A DNA stretch of 64,000 nucleotides from Bradyrhizobium iriomotense (GCF_030160715.1 NZ_BSOW01000002.1:372001-436000), one strand, 5' to 3'. Positions 1 to 9,179 are shown, numbered from the stretch's first letter. Notes: generated by a model from the sequence alone, not told the origin. Translations and numbers: made by a program.

Positions 1-42
1 GAGCTCGGTATCGTCACCCACGACATCCACCGACGCGATTGA
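1..42 (+). CDS. C-terminal tail of an upstream gene (partial)
   Basis: The first 42 bases read open in frame 1 and end in TGA at 40-42, giving a 13-residue tail (ELGIVTHDIHRRD). It lies 34 bases before the efflux gene on the same strand, so it may be the end of a regulator or another operon member. The fragment is too short to identify; only the open frame and the position support it. Confidence 0.35.
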   Translation, partial: ELGIVTHDIHRRD

Positions 43-76
43 GTTTCGTCGCCCCCTAAAGGTTTCGGAGAATGCC

Positions 77-1225
77 ATGTCGACTGTTTCTTATGCAGCT
101 GAACAGAAGGCCAAGACCCGTCTTTCTCCGTCGCGTCAGGCGATCCGGCGCGCAGCGCTCGCGTTCGCCGCTGCCCTCGGTGTCGCCGGAATTACCGCTT
201 TCGGTCACTACTACGTCACGACCGGCCGCTATCTGGAAACGACCGACGATGCCTATGTGAAGGCGGACTCCACGATCATCGCGCCGAAGGTGTCCGGCTA
301 CATCGCCGAGGTTCTCGTCGCTGACAACGAGCCGGTGAAGGCCGGCCAGGTTTTGGCCCGGATCGACGACCGCGATTTCAAGACCGCGTTGAACCAGGCC
401 AAGGCCGATGTCGCCGCCTCCCAGGCAGCCATCCGCAATCTCGACGCCCAGATCGAATTGCAGGAACCGCTGATCCAGCAACAGGCGGCGGAGGTCGACG
501 CTGTCGAAGCCAATTTGAAATTCGCCTGGCAGGAGCGCGCCCGCTACGACGATCTGATGAAGTCGGGTGCAGGCACAGTTCAACGCGCGCAACAGACTGA
601 CGCGGCGTTGCGTTCGCAGACGGCGCAGCTGCAGCAGGGTAAGGCGGGCTTGATCGCCGCCAACAAGAAGATCGAGGTGCTCTCGACCCAACGCGCCCAG
701 GCCGTCGCACAGCGCGATCGCGCGCGCGCGGTGGAGCAGCAGGCCGCATTGAATCTCTCCTATACCGGCATCACCGCGCCGATCGACGGCACGATCGGCG
801 CGCGCTCGCTGCGAGTCGGCCAGTTCGTGCAGGCCGGTACGCAGTTGATGACTGTCGTTCCGCTCGATGCCGTATACGTCATCGCCAACTTCAAGGAGAC
901 GCAGCTCACCCATGTACGCAACGGTCAGCTGGTCGAGCTGACGATCGACAGCTTCCGAGACACCAAGCTGCGCGGCCACGTCGACAGCCTGTCGCCGGCC
1001 AGCGGCCTCGAGTTCGCGCTGCTGCCGCCGGACAACGCCACCGGCAACTTTACCAAGATCGTGCAGCGTGTACCGGTGAAGATTGTGCTCGACGACCACA
1101 GGCTGGCTGGCCTGCTCCGCCCGGGCATGTCGGCCGAGCCGACCGTCAACACCAAGTCGGCCGTTGTCGCAGAACGCGAAGCCAAAGAGCGCCTCGCCTC
1201 GAGCGACCCCAAGCCCCGCAGCTGA
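77..1225 (+). CDS. HlyD/EmrA-type membrane fusion protein
   Basis: Periplasmic adaptor of a tripartite drug-efflux pump, 382 aa. One N-terminal membrane segment lies at about residues 25-48. It is followed by the EmrA-typical stretch TTDDAYVKADSTIIAPKVSG, a biotinyl-lipoyl-like half (AGQVLARIDDRDF), a long coiled-coil hairpin (about 100-220), the second lipoyl half and a beta-barrel containing PPDNATGNFTKIVQRVPVKI, all hallmarks of the EmrA/HlyD_D23 group. The ATG at 77 is chosen over the ATG at 72 because GGAG at 67-70 sits 6 bases before it. It is followed 29 bases later by a DHA2 transporter, its expected inner-membrane partner. The substrate cannot be told from sequence. Confidence 0.93.
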   Translation: MSTVSYAAEQKAKTRLSPSRQAIRRAALAFAAALGVAGITAFGHYYVTTGRYLETTDDAYVKADSTIIAPKVSGYIAEVLVADNEPVKAGQVLARIDDRDFKTALNQAKADVAASQAAIRNLDAQIELQEPLIQQQAAEVDAVEANLKFAWQERARYDDLMKSGAGTVQRAQQTDAALRSQTAQLQQGKAGLIAANKKIEVLSTQRAQAVAQRDRARAVEQQAALNLSYTGITAPIDGTIGARSLRVGQFVQAGTQLMTVVPLDAVYVIANFKETQLTHVRNGQLVELTIDSFRDTKLRGHVDSLSPASGLEFALLPPDNATGNFTKIVQRVPVKIVLDDHRLAGLLRPGMSAEPTVNTKSAVVAEREAKERLASSDPKPRS

Positions 1226-1254
1226 ATGCCCTCGCACGCAACGAGCAGACGCTC

Positions 1255-2872
1255 ATGACTACGCTCCAACCGACTGCCAATGCCGTTCCCGCCGGCGATG
1301 ACGGGCGGCCCGTCGAGGTCCCGGCGATTTTCGTCTCCGCAAGAACGTGGCTCGCGGTGATCGGCGCTACACTCGGCGCCTTCATGGCGGTGCTCAACAT
1401 CCAGATTGTCAATTGCCTCACTTGCCGACATCCAGGGCGGGATTGGCGCGGGCTTCGATGACGGCGGCTGGATCTCGACCTCCTATCTGATCGCCGAGAT
1501 TGTGGTAATCCCGCTGAGCGGCTGGCTCGCCCAGGTGTTCTCGATCCGCCTCTACCTTCTGACGAACGCTTTCCTCTTTCTGGTGTTCTCGGCGGCGTGT
1601 GCGCTGGCGCAGGACCTGCCGCAGATGATTGTGCTGCGCGCCGTGCAGGGATTCACCGGTGGGGTGCTGATCCCGATGGCGTTCACGCTGATCATCACAT
1701 TGTTGCCGAAGGCGAAGCAGCCGATCGGGCTCGCCTTGTTTGCGATCTCCGCGACATTCGCGCCCGCGATCGGCCCGACGATCGGCGGCTATCTCACCGA
1801 GAATTTCGGCTGGGAATATATCTTCTATGTCAATGTCGTGCCGGGCGCGATCATGATCGGCATGCTCTACGTTTCGCTGGAACCAAGCCCGATGAAGCTG
1901 TCGCTGCTGCGCGAAGGCGACTGGCCGGGCATCGTCACCATGGCGATCGGCCTAGCCGCACTGCAGACCGTGCTGGAGGAAGGCAACAAGGACGACTGGT
2001 TCGGTTCGCCCTTCATTGTCCGCCTCGCCGTGATCGCCGCAGTTGGGCTGACGCTGTTCGTCGCGATCGAATTGATCAGCAAAAAGCCGCTGCTGAACCT
2101 GCGCCTTCTGGGTCGCCGCAACTTCGGCTTCGGCGTTCTGGCGAACCTCCTGCTCGGCGTCGCCCTCTACGGATCGGTCTATATCCTGCCGGTCTATCTC
2201 TCGCGAATCCAGGGCTACAATTCGGAGCAGATTGGCGAGGTTCTGGCCTGGACTGGATTCCCGCAACTTCTCCTGATTCCGCTGGTGCCGCAGCTGATTA
2301 AGCGCATCGATCCGCGCATCGTTATCGGCGTCGGCTTTGCTTTGTTCGCCGGCTCAAACTTCATGAACATCTACATGACAAACGACTATGCGGCCGATCA
2401 GCTGTTTTGGCCGAACGTCATCCGTGCCTTTGGTCAGGCGCTTTGTTTCGCGCCTCTCTCAGCGGTCACCACGGCTGGCGTCGAGCCCGAAAATGCAGGG
2501 TCTGCATCCGCTCTGTTCAACATGACACGGAATCTGGGCGGCGCAATTGGCATCGCCGCGCTGCAGACTCTACTCACCAAGCGCGAACAGTATCACTCCA
2601 ACGTGCTTATGCAGTCAGTATCGATGTTCGAACAAGCCACCCGCACCCGGCTCGAACAGCTCACGCAATATTTCATGAACCACGGCGTCATCGATCGCGT
2701 TGACGCCATGCACCGCGCCTACGTCGCAGTCGGGCGTGTCGTGCAGAAGCAGGCCTTTATCCTCGCCTTCAGCGACACCTTTTACACGCTGGGCGTGGCG
2801 CTTCTCGTCGCGCTGCTGGCAGGCCTCTTTCTCAGGAAGCCTGACCGTCTCGACGCTGGCGGCGCGCACTAA
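1255..2872 (+). pseudogene. DHA2/EmrB-type MFS efflux transporter with a +1 frameshift
   Basis: Inner-membrane proton-driven efflux permease of the 14-TM DHA2 family, partner of the preceding EmrA-like protein. The N-terminus starts at ATG 1255 and reads to ...FMAVLNIQIVN in one frame. The family motif continues as ASLADIQGGIGAG in the next frame from about 1415. An extra T in AATTGCC (1413-1414) explains the break exactly: removing it restores one continuous protein of about 538 aa. The downstream frame has a possible TTG start at 1406 and reads to TGA-free 2872, but such a product would lack most of TM1. The rest is intact, so this is either a very recent mutation or a sequencing error. Confidence 0.85.
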
Positions 2873-2909
2873 TCATCCGTCCAATCACTCCACGTTGAAA
2901 GGAAATCCC

Positions 2910-3692
2910 ATGTTGGAAGGTAAGGTAGCCATCCTCACCGGATCGACCAGCGGCATCGGGCTCGGTGTCGCCAAAGAGCTCGCCAAGCTTGGTGCCGACA
3001 TCGTACTGAATGGGTTTGGCGACGCCGCCGAGATCGAGAAGATTCGCAGCGGCATCGAACGCGAATGCGGCGTGCGCGTTGCTTATGACGGCGCCAACAT
3101 GTCGGAGGGCGAGGCCGTCCGCGGCTTGATCGAGACGACGATCGAGAAGTTCGGACGTCTCGACATCCTCGTCAACAATGCCGGCATCCAATACACCGCA
3201 CCAGTGGATGAATTCCCGACCGCCAAGTGGCACGCCATCCTCGACATCAATCTGTCGGCGGCGTTCCACGGCATCGCTACGGCCGTGCCGCATATGAAAA
3301 AGCAGCGCTGGGGGCGGATCGTCAACATCGCCTCCGCGCACGGCCTAGTCGGTTCGACACACAAGGCCGCCTACGTCGCGGCCAAACATGGCCTGGTCGG
3401 CCTTACAAAGGTGGTCGGCCTTGAGACCGCCGGCAGCGGCGTGACGTGCAACGCGGTGTGTCCTGGCTGGGTGCGAACGCCGTTGGTCGAAAACCAGATC
3501 AGCAACATCGCCGCGCAAAAGCAAATTACTCAGAAGGAGGCGGCCAAGGAGATTTTGGCTGAGAAGCAGCCGTCTCTGGAGTTTGTATCTCCCACGCAGC
3601 TTGGGGGCACCGTGGCCTTCCTCTGTTCGTCTGCGGCAGACCAGATCACGGGCACGGCAATCTCCGTCGACGGCGGCTGGACCGCGCAGTAA
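2910..3692 (+). CDS. bdhA: 3-hydroxybutyrate dehydrogenase (SDR)
   Basis: Short-chain dehydrogenase, 260 aa, expected to interconvert D-3-hydroxybutyrate and acetoacetate with NAD in the cytoplasm, linked to polyhydroxybutyrate breakdown. Visible: the GSTSGIG cofactor loop, NNAG, the catalytic Ser in IASAHG, YVAAKHG with Tyr and Lys, and PGWVRTPLV followed by the long helical insert around residues 190-215 (QKQITQKEAAKEIL) that is typical of BdhA rather than general SDRs. The ATG at 2910 follows AAAGGA. It lies 37 bases after the frameshifted transporter, so probably in the same transcript. A decayed copy of the C-terminal half of a similar gene lies at 16280-16500. Confidence 0.9.
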   Translation: MLEGKVAILTGSTSGIGLGVAKELAKLGADIVLNGFGDAAEIEKIRSGIERECGVRVAYDGANMSEGEAVRGLIETTIEKFGRLDILVNNAGIQYTAPVDEFPTAKWHAILDINLSAAFHGIATAVPHMKKQRWGRIVNIASAHGLVGSTHKAAYVAAKHGLVGLTKVVGLETAGSGVTCNAVCPGWVRTPLVENQISNIAAQKQITQKEAAKEILAEKQPSLEFVSPTQLGGTVAFLCSSAADQITGTAISVDGGWTAQ

Positions 3693-3707
3693 GAGGCAGT
3701 TAGCGAC

Positions 3708-4988
3708 ATGGCCGCCCCCTTTTTGTTTTCTCGGCTCGACTTCGAACCGTCAGCATGCGAGGCTGCACTAGGCGTGGTTGCACTGGCAGCCACACTTCTA
3801 TTCACTCACGGGCAGACGACGGAACGGACGGTGGTCACTGCTGAGCGCCTCGGGCGTGCTCTGGCCGTGCGAGCGAGGGTGCTGCCAGATTGGGACAAGC
3901 TCACCGTCGAGCTCGAAGGTACTTGCTTGTCCGAGATTGTTCCCATAAAGCCACTCGGCGTCGACATGAACAGAGTGCTGGCCATAACAAAGATTGTGGA
4001 CCAGCTGTGCGACGGGAGCCTGCTCGCTGATGAAGCAAGGCCGGCATTGTTGTTAGCCGCAAACCTGCCACCCACGTCTGCCCTGTGCTTCGCGTTATCT
4101 GCAGCCGCCGGCGCGGCATCGCTCGGAGTCATCTTCGGCGCGCTCGATACTACGAACCTGATGTTAATCGCGGCGAGCGCCGCCCTCGGCGCGCTGGTCC
4201 GCCGGTGGCTGTCAGGCTTGAGCAACAACCCTCTGGTCCAACCGCTTGGTGCCGCCCTGATCGCCGGGGTCGCGGCGGCCCTCTCCCCCATCGTCTTGCA
4301 TCAGCCAATCGCCACGGCTCTCGTCGCATTCTGTCCCTGCATGGTGCTGGTGCCTGGACCGCACCTCCTCAACGGCGCAATCGATCTCGCACGCATGCGA
4401 ATTACGCTCGGCATCGCTCGCCTGGCCTACTCCAGCATCGTCGTACTTATGATCTGTTTCGGCCTGCTGTTGGGCTTCACTGCCGGCGGCGCGGCCCTAC
4501 CGGCCGCAGGGCCGTCCGCGTCAGTGCCGCTCCTGGATGACGTGATCGCGGCAGGATTCGCCGTCGGCTCCTTCGGCAGCATCTTCTCGCTGCCGTGGCG
4601 CATGCTGCCGCTCCCCATCGCAGCTGGCATGCTCGGGCATGCGGCACGCTGGGCCCTGATCTCGGTTGCCGGCGCGAATGTCGCTACCGGAGCGCTCGTC
4701 GCCTGCATTCTGGTTAGCATCATCGTCACACCGGTCGTGGACCGCCTGCATCTGCCATTCGCCGCACTGGGCTTTTCCGCGGTCGTCCCGATGATTCCGG
4801 GCATCTTTCTATTTCAGACGGCGAGCGCCGTCGTCGAACTGGTCTCGATGGGGCCGCGTGCACCGGTCACTCTGCTGACGAACATCGCCGCCAATGGCGC
4901 CACGGCATTTCTGGTCATCCTGGCCATGGCCATTGGGCTGATCCTGCCACGCCTGGTGCTCGAGCGTGTCCATTCTCGACCTGACTAA
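3708..4988 (+). CDS. ThrE-like threonine/serine exporter family membrane protein
   Basis: Integral membrane protein of 426 aa with an N-terminal cytoplasmic/periplasmic part (about residues 1-125: TTERTVVTAERLGRALAVRA and DMNRVLAITKIVDQLCDGS) and then about ten hydrophobic segments. This two-part layout is that of the ThrE family (DUF1212 plus DUF3815 halves), which exports threonine and serine. The second half contains MIPGIFLFQTASAVVELVSMG, which resembles the family's conserved PGxxxxR/F segment. It starts 15 bases after bdhA and probably shares its transcript. The actual substrate is not shown by the sequence. Confidence 0.8.
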   Translation: MAAPFLFSRLDFEPSACEAALGVVALAATLLFTHGQTTERTVVTAERLGRALAVRARVLPDWDKLTVELEGTCLSEIVPIKPLGVDMNRVLAITKIVDQLCDGSLLADEARPALLLAANLPPTSALCFALSAAAGAASLGVIFGALDTTNLMLIAASAALGALVRRWLSGLSNNPLVQPLGAALIAGVAAALSPIVLHQPIATALVAFCPCMVLVPGPHLLNGAIDLARMRITLGIARLAYSSIVVLMICFGLLLGFTAGGAALPAAGPSASVPLLDDVIAAGFAVGSFGSIFSLPWRMLPLPIAAGMLGHAARWALISVAGANVATGALVACILVSIIVTPVVDRLHLPFAALGFSAVVPMIPGIFLFQTASAVVELVSMGPRAPVTLLTNIAANGATAFLVILAMAIGLILPRLVLERVHSRPD

Positions 4989-5050
4989 AGCACGGCGAGC
5001 CCGGCGCGTGGCGTTGGTCATTCCGGCAGCCCTGCTTGCCGTAATCCTTC

Positions 5051-5227
5051 TCATACCGCGCGACGTCCTCCCAGCAAATCTTTGAGATTAAAAATTCGCA
5101 GAGTCGGGCTCAGCTCTCGCAACCGAACCACTGCCTTGAACTCGATCGCGCGGGTAAACAGATGCAATGCCTCTTCCTTCGCTTGCTGGTTCAGACATTC
5201 CGATGGCGTTGACGCGCTTTGCTCCCC
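5051..5227 (-). other. 58-codon open stretch in frame after the stop of the neighbouring SDR
   Basis: Directly after the TGA of the SDR gene at 5228 the same minus-strand frame stays open for 58 codons. It reads as a protein-like helical sequence (EEALHLFTRAIEFKAVVRLREL, then LRIFNLKDLLGGRRAV) before TGA at 5051. No good start codon or ribosome site is visible. It may be the remnant of a small gene, or a former C-terminal part of the SDR cut off by a stop mutation. The composition argues that it was once coding, but this is weak evidence. Confidence 0.3.
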
Positions 5228-5989
5228 TCAAAGCTCGGCAAACCCGCCGTCGACTACCACTTCCGATCCAAGCATGTAGCTGGATGAGTCGCTGGCGAGA
5301 AACAGCACCGCCGCAGCAATTTCGTCGGGCTGCCCAAGACGCCCGATTGGAATCAGTTTGCTGGCGTCGGCGAGATAGTCGCGAAATTCCGCTTCGGTTT
5401 GACCGGGGCGTTCGGATTGGCCAACGCTTCGAAGAATGGGTGTCTCGATTAGACCCGGGCTAATCGCATTGACGCGGATGCGCCGGGCGAGCAACTCCGC
5501 CGACAGAGTGCGGACAAATGACCGCACAGCCGCCTTTGAGGCCGAAAGGACCGCACGTCCCGGCACGCCGACCTGGTTCAGCCAAGCCGTAGTCGCAATT
5601 ATCGAACCCCCATCTCGCATGATCGGCTCGACCGCTTGGATCGAAAAGAACACCGACTTCACGTTGGTGTCCATAAGACGATCGTACTGCGCCTCGTCCG
5701 TCGTCACCAGGGGTGTAACAAACGCGACGCCCGCATTCGCAAAGAAAACATCGAGTGCACCGAAAGCCCGCTTCACGTCGGAAGCCATCTTGTGGAGCGC
5801 GTCTCGGGAAAGTACGTCGGTTTGCAAGGTCAGGACGTCGTCGCCGATCGTCTGGCGCGCCTTTGCGAGATCGTCCGGACTACGCCCCGTAATAGCGATG
5901 CGCGCTCCGTGGCGGCGCAACAGTTTTGCTGTGGCGAGGCCAATGCCCGAAGTGCCTCCGGTGATGAGCGCTGTCTTTCCCTCAAGCAT
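5228..5989 (-). CDS. SDR-family protein lacking the catalytic tyrosine
   Basis: Short-chain dehydrogenase/reductase fold, 253 aa. The cofactor loop GGTSGIGLA and the NAG motif (FFANAG) are present, and TGRSPDD after strand 2 suggests NADPH preference. The active-site YxxxK reads LSASK here: the tyrosine position is Leu and the Lys is kept. The upstream serine region is IIATTAW with Thr. From memory, a subgroup of rhizobial SDRs carries the same VLSASKAA, so this may be a family trait rather than damage. The ATG at 5989 is preferred over an upstream in-frame start at 6040 because AGGAG sits 7 bases before it. The reaction is unknown. Confidence 0.82.
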   Translation of the reverse strand: MLEGKTALITGGTSGIGLATAKLLRRHGARIAITGRSPDDLAKARQTIGDDVLTLQTDVLSRDALHKMASDVKRAFGALDVFFANAGVAFVTPLVTTDEAQYDRLMDTNVKSVFFSIQAVEPIMRDGGSIIATTAWLNQVGVPGRAVLSASKAAVRSFVRTLSAELLARRIRVNAISPGLIETPILRSVGQSERPGQTEAEFRDYLADASKLIPIGRLGQPDEIAAAVLFLASDSSSYMLGSEVVVDGGFAEL

Positions 5990-6036
5990 CGAGTTCTCCT
6001 GACTTAATTGCCTTGGTTGCTGTTTTTCGGCACGGC

Positions 6037-6513
6037 TCATTTGCTGTGACTACCGTGAATCACCTTGGCGTGCTCCGGCACGATGAACGTCACCGTCTTC
6101 ACTTGATCCGGGAAGACGTTGTGGTCGGCGTCGACCAATGAGATTGTCACTTTGTGCGGACCGGGCGGCAGCCCGGCAATGTCGACCGTGTTGTTGTCGC
6201 TCGCGTCCGCCCACCACCACGGTAGATCGTCGACGGTGATGTGCAGGTGCCCGATACGCGGAGACACCTGACGCGCGCCTTCGCCGAAGACCTGTACGAT
6301 GCGCAGGTTTTCGACGCGGTATTGCGCCCAGAACACACCCTGTGCCAGCGCCTCGGCAACCGGAGGATCCACGATCAGCCTGGGTGCGGGCTCGTTTTCG
6401 ACCGCGATGTACGGCGAAGCGCCGCGGATTTCCTTCGCGGTCTGGGCGACGGCGCTCGCGGCGAGCATGGCCGTCGCAACTCCCGACGCAATGCAAGTTC
6501 TGGCGAGAGGCAT
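6037..6513 (-). CDS. Secreted hypothetical protein (resembles DUF6130)
   Basis: 158-residue protein with a signal peptide (about residues 1-23, ending AASAVAQ) and a beta-rich body: IGHLHITVDDLPWWWADASDN, GLPPGPHKVTI, then VPEHAKVIHGSHSK. The layout and the LHITVDD...GLPPG motif match what I recall as the DUF6130 family of periplasmic proteins of unknown role. GGAG precedes the ATG at 6513 by 9 bases. It is 47 bases upstream of the SDR gene on the same strand and could be co-transcribed with it. No catalytic motif is evident. Confidence 0.7.
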   Translation of the reverse strand: MPLARTCIASGVATAMLAASAVAQTAKEIRGASPYIAVENEPAPRLIVDPPVAEALAQGVFWAQYRVENLRIVQVFGEGARQVSPRIGHLHITVDDLPWWWADASDNNTVDIAGLPPGPHKVTISLVDADHNVFPDQVKTVTFIVPEHAKVIHGSHSK

Positions 6514-6561
6514 GGCACTATCTCCAATGAGTACCGGATCGTTGTTGGTGAAATGACCGGG

Positions 6562-7242
6562 TTAGTCGCGGCTGACGCGCCAGGGCAGACTGCGCAGCTC
6601 TTCAGCCAGGGCGTGGATACCGGAAACCGGATAGCGACGGGCCCAATGGCCGAGCCAGTCCTCAGAGTCCAAAAAGAACTTCCAGTCGCTGATGACCGCG
6701 TGCCTCATGAGCAGGAATGGCACCGGCGGCGTAAATGGTCGAAAGCCGGGATTGTAAATCGCAGGCCCTTCATTCGTTTCGTAGAATCCACCCAACACCA
6801 ATCCGTCGTTTACATAGGATGGAACGCCAAGCTCCCGCAAAACGCCGTCGAGGAACGCTTTCGCACGGTCCGTCGGCAAATCGGGGAAAGCAATGACGAT
6901 CGACTTATAATTTGGTTCCTTGCCATCAAGCGGCCGAGGGTCCTGAAGCAACATCCTGTAGCCATTGAGGACATCGACGACATCCGACACGCTTCTGCCG
7001 GCGGTCTCCTCGGGCGCAAGCCAGAGTGTTCTGCGCTCGCAGGCCACCGGCACGAAGGGACACACCGGTCCAGCACGGCCGAGATCTTTGTGCGGTTTGG
7101 CAACAAACCCCCTGATCCATTCAGCAACCGCGCGAAGCGCGGTCAGCTCGCCCTTTGCGAGTGTGCTTGCCCTGCCGCCATCCTCGAGATCCTCGAACAG
7201 GAAGAGATTTGCAGCCTGCGCCAGCGAATGAGACCCATCCAT
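6562..7242 (-). CDS. Hypothetical cytoplasmic protein (DUF6875-like)
   Basis: 226-residue soluble protein with no signal peptide. It contains PVCPFVPVACERRTLWLAPEE near residue 55 and FLLMRHAVISDWKFFL near residue 180. The CPF(V)P signature recalls the DUF6875 family, whose role I do not know. The start at 7242 is fixed by AAGGAGGG 6 bases upstream. The frame remains open to 7707, but that part overlaps the divergent LysR gene and is a shadow. Being divergent from a LysR-type gene 130 bases away suggests control by that regulator. Confidence 0.7.
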   Translation of the reverse strand: MDGSHSLAQAANLFLFEDLEDGGRASTLAKGELTALRAVAEWIRGFVAKPHKDLGRAGPVCPFVPVACERRTLWLAPEETAGRSVSDVVDVLNGYRMLLQDPRPLDGKEPNYKSIVIAFPDLPTDRAKAFLDGVLRELGVPSYVNDGLVLGGFYETNEGPAIYNPGFRPFTPPVPFLLMRHAVISDWKFFLDSEDWLGHWARRYPVSGIHALAEELRSLPWRVSRD

Positions 7243-7372
7243 GGGTGGCCCTCCTTGAAACGGATTGGTGCAAGATCGACCGGCGGAGCGATCCCTGCCG
7301 CCATGCGTTGCAATCTGCACGCTCGCCAAACCGCCCACTAGCTGGCAAAATCGGGAATAACCGCTCAGGATT

Positions 7373-8260
7373 TTGGACAATGTCGCCATGGACGCAGTCA
7401 CGGTATTCGTGAGAGTCGTGGAAGCCGGCAGCTTCGCCGCAGCAGCGAAGCGTCTGGGCATGCCTAAGACGACCGTCAGCGCCAAGGTGGCGGGATTGGA
7501 GAAGCGCCTCGGCGTAAACCTGATCCAGCGCACGACGCGCAAGCTGCGCGTGACCGACGTCGGCGAGAAATACTTCCACCATTGTGCAATCGCGACGCGC
7601 GAAATCGAGTTGGGCGAAGCCGCACTGCAGTCGGCAAAAGTGAAGCCGTCCGGTGTCCTCAGGGTGACGGCGCCGATCGATCTCGGACACGTTCTTTTGC
7701 CGCGCATCGCGCAGGCCTACACCGCGAAATATCCGGACGTGTCACTCGACCTGATTCTGACCAATCGGGTCGTGGACCTAGTGGAGGAAGGTGTCGACCT
7801 CGCCATTCGCTGGGCTGGCGCGCTGAAGGACTCCTCGCTCATTGCGCGGCGCTTCATCGAGACGAGCTCGAACCTGTGGGCGTCGCCGAAATATCTGAAG
7901 AGGTTCGGTAAGCCAAACCATCCGCGCGATCTAGTGAATGCCACGTTCCTGGCTCATCCTGTTCTGACCACGGTCATGCTGACGAACGGCAGGTCAGATT
8001 TCGAGCTTCAGCTGAAAGGACGAACTTACGTCGATGACCTTGAAGTGGTGGCGGCGTTGATCCTGCTAGGAGAAGGTATCGCTTGGCTTCCGGACTTCCT
8101 AGTCAGGGACGCCGTGCGAACCGGCAACCTCGTACCTGCCCTGTTGCAGTGGCGGCCGAAGAAAAACCAGAATTGGACCTACCACTTTGTCTATGCTGGC
8201 CGCCGTTACACCCTGCCGAAGGTCGAAAGTTTCATTCAAACGGCTTTGGCACAGGTCTAG
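7373..8260 (+). CDS. LysR-family transcriptional regulator
   Basis: 295-residue LysR-type regulator. It has an N-terminal winged helix (VFVRVVEAGSFAAAAKRLGM, TVSAKVAGLEKRLGV, LIQRTTRKLRVTDVG) and a C-terminal type-2 periplasmic-binding-like effector domain beginning around residue 90 (LRVTAPIDLGHVLLPRIA). A TTG start at 7373 gives the N-terminus MDNVAMDAVTVF, which matches the usual length of the family, and AGGA lies just upstream. ATG 7388 is an alternative. Divergent to the DUF6875-like gene, which is the obvious first candidate target. The effector is unknown. Confidence 0.88.
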   Translation: MDNVAMDAVTVFVRVVEAGSFAAAAKRLGMPKTTVSAKVAGLEKRLGVNLIQRTTRKLRVTDVGEKYFHHCAIATREIELGEAALQSAKVKPSGVLRVTAPIDLGHVLLPRIAQAYTAKYPDVSLDLILTNRVVDLVEEGVDLAIRWAGALKDSSLIARRFIETSSNLWASPKYLKRFGKPNHPRDLVNATFLAHPVLTTVMLTNGRSDFELQLKGRTYVDDLEVVAALILLGEGIAWLPDFLVRDAVRTGNLVPALLQWRPKKNQNWTYHFVYAGRRYTLPKVESFIQTALAQV

Positions 8261-8305
8261 CCTGAGGGGTTCGTCGCTCCGGGGCAAAGGATGGAGTTGC
8301 CTCCA

Positions 8306-8351
8306 GCGGCCCCGGCCAACGCCCCCTTATTGGCCCCACGGCCGGGGCCGC
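8306..8351. terminator. 12-bp perfect inverted repeat between convergent genes
   Basis: GCGGCCCCGGCC at 8306-8317 pairs perfectly with GGCCGGGGCCGC at 8340-8351 across a 22-base loop. It lies 46 bases after the LysR stop and 61 bases after the minus-strand hydrolase stop, where a bidirectional terminator would be expected. There is no clear T-run on either side, so termination is inferred from position and stem strength only. Confidence 0.5.
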
Positions 8352-8411
8352 ATTTAAGCGGCCCTAGCCATTTGGCCAATTAAACAACCTTCTACCCATA
8401 TTGGCCGGAAA

Positions 8412-9179
8412 TTATTTACTGACGCTTGTCGCGGCATCCAATATCACATCCAACACTTCATTCGGTTTGGAGAGCATCGCTACGTGACTGCTCTTTAGGA
8501 TCGTCGTCTTTGCATTGGCTCTTTGTGCCATTCTTTTTTCAAGCTCAGGATTGATTGCGTTGTCTTCGGAGGCGACCACGTACCACGATGGTTTAGTTCT
8601 CCATGCGGCATTGACGCCGACATCGCCGAATACACTTTTTGATGCAGGTTGCTGAACGGCGTACACCACATCCTGCTCTTTCGGAGTCAAATCTCCAGCA
8701 AACCCTTTGGCGACTCCTTCTCTTGAAAGCGTTAGGTACCCGTTTGCATTCTGAACGAAACCTCCAAGGATTGTCGGAGCAACGCTCTCGGCTAGCGAAC
8801 CCGCGGTTTCGCCTTTATCGGGTGCGAACGCCGCAATATAAACCAGCGCCTTAACGCGCGGATCTGCGCCCGCTTCGGTGATGACGGATCCACCCCAAGA
8901 ATGCCCGACAAGGATCACGTCGCCATCGGCGCGGTCAATCGCTCTTGTGGTTGCGGTCACATCATCTGCAAGGGAAGTGGTGGGATTCTGTACCGAAATT
9001 ACTTTGTATCCCTTATCCACCAACGGATTGATAACTTTGCTCCAGGAAGAACCGTCGGCCCAAAGCCCGTGGACAAAAACCACCGTCGGTTTTGTGTTCG
9101 TAGAACCCCCAGTTTGAGAAAATGCGTTTGAACCCAAGGATAAAGCGCCCACGAATACTAAAATGCCAACTTTTTTCAT
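8412..9179 (-). CDS. Secreted alpha/beta hydrolase
   Basis: 255-residue alpha/beta-hydrolase with an export signal (residues 1-22, MKKVGILVFVGALSLGSNAFSQ). Visible: the oxyanion-hole HG motif (VFVHGLWADGSSW), the nucleophile elbow VGHSWGG with Ser94, and a late His in SSHVAMLSKP. This arrangement is typical of esterase-like proteins of the salicylate-esterase/haloperoxidase-like group that act on small esters in the periplasm. Base composition here is more AT-rich than in the neighbours (many TTT, AAA and CCT codons), suggesting later acquisition. The hairpin at 8306-8351 lies downstream. Substrate unknown. Confidence 0.88.
   Translation of the reverse strand: MKKVGILVFVGALSLGSNAFSQTGGSTNTKPTVVFVHGLWADGSSWSKVINPLVDKGYKVISVQNPTTSLADDVTATTRAIDRADGDVILVGHSWGGSVITEAGADPRVKALVYIAAFAPDKGETAGSLAESVAPTILGGFVQNANGYLTLSREGVAKGFAGDLTPKEQDVVYAVQQPASKSVFGDVGVNAAWRTKPSWYVVASEDNAINPELEKRMAQRANAKTTILKSSHVAMLSKPNEVLDVILDAATSVSK

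Noticed and set aside
56-1237. Long minus-strand open frame opposite the HlyD gene
   Set aside because: Mirror frame of a high-GC gene; the plus-strand product is a clear efflux adaptor and the minus frame has no family features.
6562-7707. Full 381-residue minus frame as one protein
   Set aside because: The first 155 codons overlap the divergent LysR gene; AAGGAGGG fixes the start at 7242.
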